The translations under genes and the position numbers were made by a program. Of a stretch of DNA of 40,195 bases, positions 5,767 to 14,351 are shown one piece after another (the first letter of the stretch is position 1; the number at the start of each line of letters is the position of its first letter). Where the stretch lies: the NCBI GenBank assembly GCA_022797375.1, contig JAAWKM010000017.1, positions 1-40,195 of the forward strand, written 5' to 3'. A model generated the notes under the pieces. That model did not search any database. It was not told the DNA's origin and was given only the letters and a program-made list of their open reading frames with translations. This stretch comes from Lachnospiraceae bacterium (GTDB lineage Bacteria > Bacillota > Clostridia > Lachnospirales > Lachnospiraceae).

Positions 5767-7359
5767 TTATTTTTTAATCTTAAACTTTACTGTTTTAACA
5801 TTACCTGCATTATCAGTTACTTTAAGCGTGTAAGTGCCTTTTTTGCTGGCTTTACTTCCATTTCTAAATGCTTTTCCATTTAAGGAAGCTGACTGTATAC
5901 CATTTTCATCAGAAAAACTTATTGTTACAGCTTTCTTATATGTCTTGCCATTCTTAACACCTTTTACTGATGGCTTTGTCCTGTCAATTATAAATTCTTC
6001 TTCTGATTTATTGCCAAGCATATCAGAAACACTTATTGCATGGCTTCCCTCATCAAAGTCATTTAAATTAAGGCTGTAAATATAATATTGGCTAATAAGG
6101 CTGTCTTTATCCATATTACTGTTAACATTTACTGTTGCTGCTTTTATTACATTAGTACTGTCAACAACAATTTCTGATACACCACCTTCTATATCATATA
6201 CGGCAATATATCCTCTGTTTAACAAAGCCTCCTGCCCTTTATATAAATCACTAAATTCTGCTTTGCCAGCCTCTTTCTGCCTTGCAACAACAGGCGCGCT
6301 TGTATCAACCATAAAACAAAGTGTTTCTGTAGTGCCTCTTCCATCTGATAATTTAAAATTGTATGTACCTGTTTTATCACATTTTACTGTTTTATCAGAA
6401 ATTTCATTTCCATTTAATGCTGCTGTGGCATTTTCAGGAATTGTAACAGTAATGGCCTTTTTATAGAAAGCACCATTTATTGCACCTTCAGCTGCAATAT
6501 CATTTTCGCATACTGCATACTCATTAAAGCTTCTGTCACTTACTAAAGGAATTGTAACAGATACCGTTTTATCATTATCTGATAAAACAGCATTAGCTGA
6601 CCTCTCTTTAATCTTTGATGGAAATGTAACTTTGTATGTCATTGTTGCAGTTTTAAGGCTTGCCATAATCTCCTTGTCCTCAAAAAGCTTTAAAACAGCA
6701 TTAATATCACCATTATTAGTAACTACATCTTCTTCATCATCAATATACTCATCATCTTCCCATGGAACTACTTTGTCAGGCTCGTCAAATTCATCTTCCG
6801 CATTGTCACCACGCATAGCATTTCCCTTTAGCATGCTTGCAACACTATCTTCCAGGCTGCCTGAAAAAAGTTTATCAATAACATTTGAATTGGCAGGCTG
6901 TTTTATTACAAATGAAGTTTCAGATAAACTTAAAACATTGTCCTCTGTCTGGTAAGATTTTCCTGCAATGGATTTATAATAATTTGTTATGTTGTCAAAC
7001 TTATTATTTACAAGATTTATACCATTATCCGCTGTACTGCCAGGTATTCTGCCTGTTGCCTGTCCTGCTGTATCTGGTGAAATCTTATAGTATTCTTTAT
7101 TGTCAATTTTGACAAGTTTTATTCCATACTGTTCAAGCATGGCAGAAACCTGTTCTTTTGTAAAGCCGTCACCGCCGCCGGCTTCATTAAGATACTTTGT
7201 ATATGCTGAAAGCATGGCATCTTTTTCTACATTGATTTCTGTGCTGAGCACACAAGAACCATCAGTGTTAACTATTATATTGCCATCCATTTTCATACAG
7301 CCTGTAAGGAGAGTCCCTGCAAGGGCAATGGATAATCCTGTGGCAACTAATTTCCTCAT
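5767..7359 (-). CDS. LppM-like lipoprotein with C-terminal Ig-like repeats
   Basis: This 530-residue precursor has a lipoprotein signal peptide: MRKLV, a hydrophobic core, and lipobox LTGC with Cys21. The mature N-terminus (MKMDGNIIVNTDGSC) matches the start of the LppM domain, seen around 22-300. An acidic stretch (about 196-222, rich in D/E) interrupts it. The C-terminal 230 residues contain several beta-sandwich-like units, ending with DRTKPSVKGVKNGKTYKK and GTYTLKVTDNAGNVKTVKF, the style of bacterial Ig-like domains. It should be lipid-anchored on the outer face of the membrane; Lgt, the enzyme that adds the anchor, is encoded at 20711-21577. RBS AAGGAGG and a full promoter precede it. 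Function unknown. Confidence 0.8.
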   Translation of the reverse strand: MRKLVATGLSIALAGTLLTGCMKMDGNIIVNTDGSCVLSTEINVEKDAMLSAYTKYLNEAGGGDGFTKEQVSAMLEQYGIKLVKIDNKEYYKISPDTAGQATGRIPGSTADNGINLVNNKFDNITNYYKSIAGKSYQTEDNVLSLSETSFVIKQPANSNVIDKLFSGSLEDSVASMLKGNAMRGDNAEDEFDEPDKVVPWEDDEYIDDEEDVVTNNGDINAVLKLFEDKEIMASLKTATMTYKVTFPSKIKERSANAVLSDNDKTVSVTIPLVSDRSFNEYAVCENDIAAEGAINGAFYKKAITVTIPENATAALNGNEISDKTVKCDKTGTYNFKLSDGRGTTETLCFMVDTSAPVVARQKEAGKAEFSDLYKGQEALLNRGYIAVYDIEGGVSEIVVDSTNVIKAATVNVNSNMDKDSLISQYYIYSLNLNDFDEGSHAISVSDMLGNKSEEEFIIDRTKPSVKGVKNGKTYKKAVTISFSDENGIQSASLNGKAFRNGSKASKKGTYTLKVTDNAGNVKTVKFKIKK

Positions 7360-7385
7360 AATGATACCTCCTTATATTTTATCTG

Positions 7386-7414
7386 ATTATAACACTTTCT
7401 GTATGTATTCACAA
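7386..7414 (-). promoter_or_regulatory. promoter of the LppM-like lipoprotein gene
   Basis: TTGTGA and TATAAT on the minus strand are exactly 17 bases apart, about 27 bases before the start codon. The second copy of the ~45-bp repeat ends 24 bases upstream of the -35 box. Confidence 0.75.
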
Positions 7415-7437
7415 TATATTCTGGTATAAAAACCACG

Positions 7438-7480
7438 TCCGTTTCCAAACACAGAATAACTGGAAGTTTAATGAAACGGA
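7438..7480. repeat. ~45-bp interspersed repeat, copy 2
   Basis: TCCGTTT ... CAGAATAACT ... ATGAAACGGA is the same arrangement as at 3908-3954, four bases shorter. The inverted ends can pair over 8 bp here (TCCGTTTC/GAAACGGA) and TTTTT follows on the minus strand, so it could also serve as terminator for the HAD gene at 7550. Confidence 0.65.
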
Positions 7481-7549
7481 TATGGTACAAAAACAGTACT
7501 ATGTAATAATGGTTGTTACTATTCCAGATTTTACTATAAATTTATAGTG

Positions 7550-8269
7550 TCATGTTCCAATACACTCTTCTAATTCATTCCATGTTTTCACCGTTAATAT
7601 ATTCTTATCCTCTTTATATGGCAAGTCCATTGCCCCTGTATACCATACAGGAAATATGCCAGCATTTGCCGCCCCTTTTATATCACATTCATACTGGTCT
7701 CCTATATACCAGGCTTCATCTGGTCTTATTCCAGCTTTTTCCAATGCCAGGCCAAATATTCTTTTATTTGGCTTGCGGAATATATAATTACTTGATGTTA
7801 TAATAAATTCAAATTTATTTTCTGGAAGTAAACGGTTTATGCGTTCTGCAACTACAGGCTGCGCATAAGCAATATTGCTGATTACGCCTGTCCGTATGCC
7901 TTTATTCCCAAGATATTCTAAAAAATCTTCTATACCTTCCGTTGGGGTTCCTGGTGAAGCAGCATCCCAGAATACCCTGTCAATTCCAGAATTACTTAAT
8001 TCAATCTCTATTCCAAGTGATTCGTAAAGATATGGGGTAAACATTGTATTAGGTATTTCTATTTGTGATAAATGTCTTTTCTCTGGGTCAAACCTTCCAA
8101 GTTCCTGGTTGGTTTCATTTGCTCTTGCCTGTATCTGTTCCGCTGTCAGGTTATATTTATTTTTTGTGGCATATTCTAAAACTGCTTCTGTTCCTTTTAT
8201 CCCATTAAATTGGTGTTCTGCAATTAATGTCTGTCCATAATCAAATAATACCATTTTGGGCATGTCCAT
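7550..8269 (-). CDS. HAD-superfamily hydrolase
   Basis: This 239-residue soluble phosphatase-like protein has motif I FDYGQTL with the nucleophile Asp, motif II GVISNIA, motif III lysine in FRKPNKRIF, and motif IV WYIGDQYECDIKGA with the acidic pair. The Gln in DYGQT replaces the commonest DxDxT pattern; DxGxT is an accepted variant, but the usual second Asp is absent, which could affect or abolish phosphatase activity. A helical cap lies between about 20 and 100. It is the last gene of the lrgAB operon, 45 bases after lrgB. The substrate is unknown. Confidence 0.88.
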   Translation of the reverse strand: MDMPKMVLFDYGQTLIAEHQFNGIKGTEAVLEYATKNKYNLTAEQIQARANETNQELGRFDPEKRHLSQIEIPNTMFTPYLYESLGIEIELSNSGIDRVFWDAASPGTPTEGIEDFLEYLGNKGIRTGVISNIAYAQPVVAERINRLLPENKFEFIITSSNYIFRKPNKRIFGLALEKAGIRPDEAWYIGDQYECDIKGAANAGIFPVWYTGAMDLPYKEDKNILTVKTWNELEECIGT

Positions 8270-8314
8270 ATGAAACCCTCCTTCCTGCTGTTTTATTATA
8301 TATTATAATATTTT

Positions 8315-9007
8315 TTAATAAAATCCTGCAAATACTGATGCCATTACAACTGTTACCAGCCCTGATACCGCTATTGAAAGGCTGCTCATTGCCCCTTCCG
8401 TTTCACCCATTTCAAACGCTTTAACCGTCCCTATGGCATGTGCTGATGAGCCCAGCCCTATGCCTTTTGCAACAGGTTCTGTTATATGGAACAGACGGCA
8501 GACTGGTACAGCTATTATATTTCCTATTACGCCTGTTATTATTATTACTGCAGCTGTTATTGATGTTATGCCGCCTAGTTCTTCTGAAACCCCCATGCCT
8601 ATCGCAGTTGTAATGGATTTTGGCAGCAGTGTGACATACTGTTCATGCGTTATGCCAAAAAACATTGCCATTGCCATGACACTCCCCATGCTGGCAAGGA
8701 CACCTGCCACTACACCTGCCACAAGTGCTTTCCAGTTCTTTTTTAATATTGACACCTGTCTGTATAAGGGTATTGAAAGACATACGGTTGCTGGTGTCAG
8801 AAGGTAGCTTATATATTTAGCACCTTCATTATAAACACTATATTTTATGCCTGTAAGCTTTAATACAATAACTACAATAATAATTGCTATTAAAAGCGGG
8901 TTAAAAACAGCAAGCTGGAATTTTTTCTTAACCCACAGCCCTGCACCATATGCAGCAAGGCTTAAAACTAATCCAAAAAATACTGAATTACTTAAAAAAT
9001 TTTGCAT
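8315..9007 (-). CDS. lrgB: LrgB/CidB-family membrane protein
   Basis: This 230-residue integral membrane protein of the LrgB family consists almost wholly of hydrophobic segments. Family landmarks are visible: FNPLLIAIIIVV, LLTPATVCLSIPLYRQ, SITTAIGMGVSEELGG, and a C-terminal GLGSSAHAIGTVKA followed by a final helix. LrgB works with LrgA; the pair is linked to murein hydrolase control, holin-like behaviour and, in several bacteria, pyruvate or glycolate transport. It follows lrgA by 59 bases. GGGAG lies a long 14 bases before the ATG, suggesting lower translation than lrgA. Assignment sure; which of the proposed roles applies is not decidable here. Confidence 0.95.
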   Translation of the reverse strand: MQNFLSNSVFFGLVLSLAAYGAGLWVKKKFQLAVFNPLLIAIIIVVIVLKLTGIKYSVYNEGAKYISYLLTPATVCLSIPLYRQVSILKKNWKALVAGVVAGVLASMGSVMAMAMFFGITHEQYVTLLPKSITTAIGMGVSEELGGITSITAAVIIITGVIGNIIAVPVCRLFHITEPVAKGIGLGSSAHAIGTVKAFEMGETEGAMSSLSIAVSGLVTVVMASVFAGFY

Positions 9008-9066
9008 TATAATTATAGTTCTCCCTTTCTGCCAATTTAATACCAGGTTTGTATATTATCCTGGTA

Positions 9067-9414
9067 TTATTTTTTATGCCTTAAGACAAGCTGTGTCACT
9101 GTTCCAGATACCACCATTACTATTATGGTAGATACTACGGTTATAACTGACACTGGCAGAAGCACAGGCTTTAATATATCCCATGAGTCCATAAGCCCTG
9201 CTGCCGCTGGTATAAACATTACTGGCATTATTTCAATTAAAAAATCCCCTGCACTGCCAGCCTGCTCTGTCTTTATTATACCAGTGCAAAGGCATGTAAA
9301 CATTATTATCAGGCCATATATGCTTGCTGGTACAGGAAATGGTATTATTTCTTTTAATATTTCACCAATAAATGATACCAGGATAATTATTAAAAATTGT
9401 TTTAAATATTTCAT
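9067..9414 (-). CDS. lrgA: LrgA/CidA-family holin-like protein
   Basis: This 115-residue protein has four predicted membrane segments and the family signature FPVPASIYGLIIMF, followed by FIPAAAGLMD. It is the partner of LrgB downstream. The start codon is only 9 bases after the stop of the LTA-synthase-like gene, with RBS GGTGG in the gap, so synthesis is closely coupled to that enzyme. The usual regulator LytSR is not present in the window, and expression is likely set by the promoter at 12221-12250. Confidence 0.93.
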   Translation of the reverse strand: MKYLKQFLIIILVSFIGEILKEIIPFPVPASIYGLIIMFTCLCTGIIKTEQAGSAGDFLIEIMPVMFIPAAAGLMDSWDILKPVLLPVSVITVVSTIIVMVVSGTVTQLVLRHKK

Positions 9415-9423
9415 TTTGCCACC

Positions 9424-12165
9424 TTAATTTTCCATTCCAAACAGTTCTGACATTTTTTCTTTATCAGGGTCACTGTAATACCCATACTGGAGTATTTTAT
9501 AATTATCCAGAAGTTCTGCCTCCTCTTCCGTTTCATCTGAATTATATTTATGCCAGTTTCCTGCTTTGTCCATATACCCGTTTACATTAATAACTGGTAT
9601 ATCTTCTGAAACTTTTTCAACATATTTATTATAAAGCGGAAGTTCAATGCCTGCCTCTTTAAGAAGAAGGTTTTCAATGAGGTTGTTTCCTATAAGCACA
9701 TTGTCCCCTTCCTGTATATCATAGTTTGCCCATATTACAAATGGTGTTGCATAACGCTTCTGTATATCCTCAAGTTCCCATTCATCCTGTGGTTTGCCAA
9801 GCAGTTCTTCATAAAAACCAGTTTCTATTGACGGCCAGTGGTCACCAAACATACAGATTATCACAGGGTTGTCCTGTTTTTCAAAATATTCAACAAGATA
9901 TTTGAATGCGTCATCCGACACTTTGGTTGCTGAAAGGAATTCTTTGGCTTCATTGTAGTATGAGTCTTCTACATAAACAGGGTCCTTCCAGTTTGTATTG
10001 GTAAGGTAGCCGCCATGGTTCTGGATTGTCATGTCAAACATAAACATTGGTTTATCCCTGCCGTGGTTCTCATAAAGCTCTATAACTTTCTTATAACTTT
10101 CTTTATCGCTTATATACCTTATATATTCAGGATTTTTAAAATCATCAATAGTTATGAAATCATCAAATTTCATGCTTTTATATGTGTTAATCCTGTTCCA
10201 GTTAGTACCACTGCTAGGGTGTATTGCATTACAGGTATATCCAAGGGTCTTAAGATATGATGGCATTGAGTATGTCACTTCATGCATAAACTGCTGGTAT
10301 ACATTGCAGCCACTTGGGAAAAATGACATGGTATTGCCTGTCATTGCCTCAAATTCAGAATTGCTTGTGCCTGCTCCAAACACTGATACATAATCAAGCC
10401 CTTTTATCGTATTTTCTTTCATGCTGTGTATATATTCTAATGGGTCCCTGTTATAATTTACATCACCTACAAGTGAAAAATCAGCCAGGCTTTCATTCAT
10501 TATTAATATTATATCTGGCTTCTTGCCATTTAGTGTTGTGCAAGGCTTAAAATCACTGTTATAAAGCGGTGTGCTGCTTTCTTCTTCTGCCAATGCCCCT
10601 CCACTGGCTGGCTGCACAGGTATTTGTTCTTCTGTTTCTATGCTGTCTAATATTTTAGCCACTGCATCATGCGAATACCCTGCCGGCTCTGATACTTTAA
10701 GATATCTTAAGTTAATAAAAAAGTTCATGTAAAAACCATTTGACTTGCATGAGGCAACTTTATTCCACACATTGTCTTTTATGCCACATAATTCTAAAAG
10801 CCCTGTGCTGTACAATACCATAAATATTGCAACAGCCGTTATTACATGCGCCCCCCGCTTAATTAATTTATTATTCATTAATTGTTTATGTGCTGCTTTA
10901 ACTTGGTTTTTATTTGTCCTTTCCTTAAACCTTATTACCAGCATTATCCAGATGACAAATGCTGGTATCATTATAAATTCTGCTGGTTTAAATCTTAATG
11001 TATATGTTGAGGCAACTTCTGTTGCTGTTGCAAGCCCGAAAATATCTGCTGGCAGAAGCGGTGTGCCCCTTACATTCATTATAAAAAGGTTGCCAAGCCC
11101 TGCCGGGAACAGTATGGCATCCATTATAAGCATTGCTGTATACATGTTGCCTGCGATGGCATAAATTGCAAACTGGACAGCAAGCAGCAGTATCCATGTG
11201 AAAATCCACACATTTGGGTACATGCCTGAAATATTGCTGTTCATTGTTTCGAGTATTATAAAAAGCACAAACGGGTTAAATAATATAATAAACCTACGTA
11301 TATTCTTTAAAACCTTTGGCTCTGAAAGGCAGTATATTATAAATTCCCTTATACCTTTTTTATGTTTTGTTTTTTTATGTTTTTTAATAGAAGTATTATT
11401 ATCTGTCTTTTTATCTATATTCTTCCTGCTCCGGCTTTCACTGGCAGTTTTATGCAGTTTCAATTCTTTTTCTTCACGTCTTTGCTGTTTCTGCCGTTTT
11501 TTAATATAAAATGGTGCATAGGCTGTTACACGTTCAAAACATATAATGAATACCAGTACAAATTCAAGTATAAGGACTATAAGAGGATATATCTGCCTAT
11601 ACGAATATGTATAAGATATATTTAATGATTTTTTGCGTGTCTGCATTTTAAGTGTTGACATATAAGTATTAGGGTCTGTTCTGTTAGTAGTATTAAGTGT
11701 TGGTATAACTGCATATGGCATATTGCCAGAACTGCATGTAAGCCTTATACAGCATGTTACACCTTTAGGTATTGTAACCGTATAATCCATATTTACTGTA
11801 TATGTCTGGTTTGCAGTTATATTGTCCACATCAATATCTGTTTCATATACAATATTATTATCAGCATCTGTCATTTGTATTTCCAGTGTATCACCAACAT
11901 TTTTCCTTTCAAATGAACCAAAACTTAATATAAACTGCGAAAGTACAACTTTCCTGTCAAAATGGAATTTCTGGCGTATTACTTCTTCGTTGTCTATAAT
12001 ACCAATAACACTGCTGTTTACATTACCTGCTTCTGTGGTTACAACCTGTTTTGAAACCATTGAGCCTGTGACAATATACTGTAATATACAGATAAATAAT
12101 ACTATAGTTATAAAATATATTATTCTCTTTTTATCGAATTTAAAATACTTATATAGCATATACAA
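9424..12165 (-). CDS. LTA synthase family phosphoglycerol transferase (sulfatase fold)
   Basis: This large membrane enzyme of 913 residues is related to lipoteichoic acid synthase, which polymerises glycerol phosphate from phosphatidylglycerol outside the cell. One N-terminal helix (about 13-35) precedes a ~150-residue external beta-rich part. A second helix and a basic cytoplasmic loop (about 220-285, KKRQKQQRREEKE) come next, then five more membrane helices (to about 460). The extracellular sulfatase-fold domain (about 540-860) keeps the metal and catalytic residues: NESLADF (Glu), AGTSNSEFE (Thr nucleophile) and FGDHWPS (Asp-His). At 913 residues it is much longer than LtaS (about 646) because of the N-terminal additions. 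Start is TTG 12165 or ATG 12159. It heads an operon with lrgAB and a HAD gene. The exact polymer is unproven. Confidence 0.88.
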   Translation of the reverse strand: MYMLYKYFKFDKKRIIYFITIVLFICILQYIVTGSMVSKQVVTTEAGNVNSSVIGIIDNEEVIRQKFHFDRKVVLSQFILSFGSFERKNVGDTLEIQMTDADNNIVYETDIDVDNITANQTYTVNMDYTVTIPKGVTCCIRLTCSSGNMPYAVIPTLNTTNRTDPNTYMSTLKMQTRKKSLNISYTYSYRQIYPLIVLILEFVLVFIICFERVTAYAPFYIKKRQKQQRREEKELKLHKTASESRSRKNIDKKTDNNTSIKKHKKTKHKKGIREFIIYCLSEPKVLKNIRRFIILFNPFVLFIILETMNSNISGMYPNVWIFTWILLLAVQFAIYAIAGNMYTAMLIMDAILFPAGLGNLFIMNVRGTPLLPADIFGLATATEVASTYTLRFKPAEFIMIPAFVIWIMLVIRFKERTNKNQVKAAHKQLMNNKLIKRGAHVITAVAIFMVLYSTGLLELCGIKDNVWNKVASCKSNGFYMNFFINLRYLKVSEPAGYSHDAVAKILDSIETEEQIPVQPASGGALAEEESSTPLYNSDFKPCTTLNGKKPDIILIMNESLADFSLVGDVNYNRDPLEYIHSMKENTIKGLDYVSVFGAGTSNSEFEAMTGNTMSFFPSGCNVYQQFMHEVTYSMPSYLKTLGYTCNAIHPSSGTNWNRINTYKSMKFDDFITIDDFKNPEYIRYISDKESYKKVIELYENHGRDKPMFMFDMTIQNHGGYLTNTNWKDPVYVEDSYYNEAKEFLSATKVSDDAFKYLVEYFEKQDNPVIICMFGDHWPSIETGFYEELLGKPQDEWELEDIQKRYATPFVIWANYDIQEGDNVLIGNNLIENLLLKEAGIELPLYNKYVEKVSEDIPVINVNGYMDKAGNWHKYNSDETEEEAELLDNYKILQYGYYSDPDKEKMSELFGMEN

Positions 12166-12220
12166 AACATCCCTTTACATTTATTCATGGTTTTTCCATT
12201 TCATAATAAATGGCAATGGT

Positions 12221-12250
12221 ATAATACCTTTTATTTGCCAGGATTGTCAA
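12221..12250 (-). promoter_or_regulatory. near-consensus promoter of the LTA-synthase-like/lrgAB operon
   Basis: TTGACA and TATTAT on the minus strand are 18 bases apart. The -35 abuts the stop codon of the glycosyltransferase gene (last base 12251), and the -10 lies within the 11-bp palindrome GGTATTATACC. About 55 bases of leader follow to the start codon. Confidence 0.75.
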
Positions 12251-13444
12251 TTACAAAAAATTTAAAATTTCATTAATAAAACTGGTAATCCGGGCACATC
12301 TTTCATGCCATGTTTCATTTTCTGATAAATTTCTAAGACCTGATGCCATTTTGTAAAGCTTCTCTGTATTGTTTAATATATCTTCCATTCCTGCAATGCT
12401 CTCATGGATATTTCCTGTATTAAACAACAACATGTCTTTTTTATAGTACGCTTCTATATAGCTGCAAGTATCAGACAGGACCGCCGAACCATTTGCCATT
12501 GCATTAAAAACCCTGTCATGTGGTGCTTCTGTGAATAGCGGCTGGACATTTAATACAACCTGTGAATTTGCCATTGCCTGTGGGATATCTGAATATTCTT
12601 TCTGCCTGTGTATAACCAGCCTGTCTTTATAGCGCCCATTATACATATCCCACCTTGCACCCGCCACATCAACTTTATAGCCTTCTTCTAACAGGGCAGA
12701 TACTGCCATATCCCTGAAACAGTCACGTATATATTTATCAATATACCTTGCTTTATACATCCTTGCAGCAAAACGCTCTTCTTTCCAGGATGTAATATTC
12801 TTGTAAAGCTCATGTACCGGGGAGGTGTCACCATCCATAATTGCATGCATTATTTCTTCCGCCTGCTTTACATAGATTATGTTAGTTTCTTCCATAACCT
12901 GTCTGTAATAGGACGGCGGTGTATATGTCGCAGGGAAAAATATATGGTACCTCCGGTTTGCAAACTGGCTGTAACTGTAATACTTTTCTTTATCTTCCCC
13001 ATCTGGCAGGTATTTTATCCCGCCAAAAGGTACCGCCACAGTTCTTTTAATATGTGGATAATATTTTTCAATATATTCTTTATGGTGTCTGTCTATACAT
13101 ATCACATAATACCTTTTAAGCTTTACTTCAAGGTATTTATGCACATGCATCGGATGGTCAGCTATAATATTTATAAATGGTGCATTTATACTGTCAAGAT
13201 ATCTTCCACTGTCACATTCTGCCAGTGGAAGTATTGAATTCATGCCAATTACTGCATCAAAGCTTTTGCCTGAGAAACTTTCAAGCAGTGCACTGTCAGC
13301 TTCAGGGTCATTTATAACACAGTGTGTTACACCTGCCCCTCTTTCCCTTAATATTCCACATATCAACGTTAAAAATACACTTGATGAACCATAGCTTAAC
13401 TTTCTGGTTTCAAGTATAAGTATTTTAAGGTGTCTAGTTTCCAT
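12251..13444 (-). CDS. CgeB-like glycosyltransferase
   Basis: This is a 397-residue protein, if ATG 13444 is the start. That codon has AGGAG 6 bases upstream and overlaps the previous gene by 11 bases; a longer frame reaching 13576 lacks sense before METRHLKIL. The N-terminal Rossmann half (KILILETRKLSYGSSSVF) and the C-terminal half with HDRVFNAMANGSAVLSDT plus a following acidic/aromatic segment match the CgeB/glycosyltransferase group 1 type. Such enzymes transfer a sugar from a nucleotide donor; CgeB relatives decorate spore coats, and related enzymes sit in flagellin or cell-surface glycosylation loci. It is the last gene of an operon that begins with a flagellin methylase. The acceptor is unknown. 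Confidence 0.78.
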   Translation of the reverse strand: METRHLKILILETRKLSYGSSSVFLTLICGILRERGAGVTHCVINDPEADSALLESFSGKSFDAVIGMNSILPLAECDSGRYLDSINAPFINIIADHPMHVHKYLEVKLKRYYVICIDRHHKEYIEKYYPHIKRTVAVPFGGIKYLPDGEDKEKYYSYSQFANRRYHIFFPATYTPPSYYRQVMEETNIIYVKQAEEIMHAIMDGDTSPVHELYKNITSWKEERFAARMYKARYIDKYIRDCFRDMAVSALLEEGYKVDVAGARWDMYNGRYKDRLVIHRQKEYSDIPQAMANSQVVLNVQPLFTEAPHDRVFNAMANGSAVLSDTCSYIEAYYKKDMLLFNTGNIHESIAGMEDILNNTEKLYKMASGLRNLSENETWHERCARITSFINEILNFL

Positions 13445-14333
13445 TGCCATCTCCTGTGCTGCCATTGCCACTGCTGCTGTCCTTCTCCAGTTTTTTTGAC
13501 GCAAATGACCAGTTCTGCCTGCTTTCAGCAGATTTCCTGTCATCATGCGGAAGACTTGTATATATTTTATATGCAAACACTGAAACTATAAGCGCATAAA
13601 TAATTATTACTATTTCTATAACTGCAACTGGCAGCCTTCCCTGCTGGCTGAATGCTGCAAATACATCTATAAGTGCATGGAGCAGTATTGCTATTGCAAG
13701 TAAATGTTTTTTATTCTGTATCCTGGCAGCCTGGTATACAAGCACTGATAGTGATACCTGCAGTGCCAGTGCAGAAAGCCTTTCAACCCCTGCCCATATG
13801 CAGTCCTGGACTGTCATATTTATAATAGCCTGCTGTAAATCCATAAAAACAGCCTTGGCGCTTTCATCTGGGAATGTTGATATCATCTCTTCCATCTGTC
13901 CTGCATTTATAATCTGTGCATATGTAAAATTCTGTAACATTGCAAAGCCAAGAACTACAATGCACTCAATGCCGCCATGCCCAAGACCGTATGCAACAGA
14001 ACTTTCCCTGTAATCATGGTTTTTAAGGAAAAGCTTAAATGCCACATAACGCCCTGCTTCTTCAAATATGCCTGCTGCCAGCCCGCAGTATATTGCATAA
14101 GCCCATATGCTGCCATTTATAAAGCGTGAAACAGGGCTGTCCACTGAAAGAAAAAGCAGGTTTGGCACCGATTTTAATATTATTCCAAATGTTAAAAATA
14201 CTAATACACCTGTTAATGATGGTATTATGCTTTTACGGAACCTCATTTTCCATATAAGCACAAATGCAAATGGTACTACAAAACTTAATGCTGCTATTTC
14301 CATCATTGCCTTTACTACTGGTTCTGAAACCAT
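13434..14333 (-). CDS. YhfC family intramembrane metalloprotease-like protein
   Basis: This 299-residue polytopic membrane protein has about eight hydrophobic segments. The motif IFEEAGRYVAFKL (Glu91-Glu92) and the following YGLGHGGIE (His119) are the family's putative active-site residues, and a later histidine is in LLHALID. These Glu/His positions recall the glutamic-type CPBP/PrsW membrane proteases, so cleavage of a membrane substrate is plausible but not shown. The C-terminal tail is hydrophilic and Ser/Gly/Asn-rich (SSSGNGSTGDGNGN). Its start has AAGG 8 bases upstream, 18 bases after the isomerase-like gene; its end overlaps the glycosyltransferase start, so both belong to one transcript. 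Confidence 0.82.
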   Translation of the reverse strand: MVSEPVVKAMMEIAALSFVVPFAFVLIWKMRFRKSIIPSLTGVLVFLTFGIILKSVPNLLFLSVDSPVSRFINGSIWAYAIYCGLAAGIFEEAGRYVAFKLFLKNHDYRESSVAYGLGHGGIECIVVLGFAMLQNFTYAQIINAGQMEEMISTFPDESAKAVFMDLQQAIINMTVQDCIWAGVERLSALALQVSLSVLVYQAARIQNKKHLLAIAILLHALIDVFAAFSQQGRLPVAVIEIVIIIYALIVSVFAYKIYTSLPHDDRKSAESRQNWSFASKKLEKDSSSGNGSTGDGNGN

Positions 14334-14351
14334 ATATACTACCTTCCCTTC

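Noticed and set aside
5170-5883. 237-codon plus-strand frame opposite the SseB-like gene
   Set aside because: It is the antisense shadow of two convincing minus-strand genes; its peptide has no motif and no ribosome site was recognised.
13445-13576. 44-residue N-terminal extension of the glycosyltransferase
   Set aside because: It lies inside the YhfC-like gene, has no ribosome site and no family sequence; METRHLKIL at 13444 fits.
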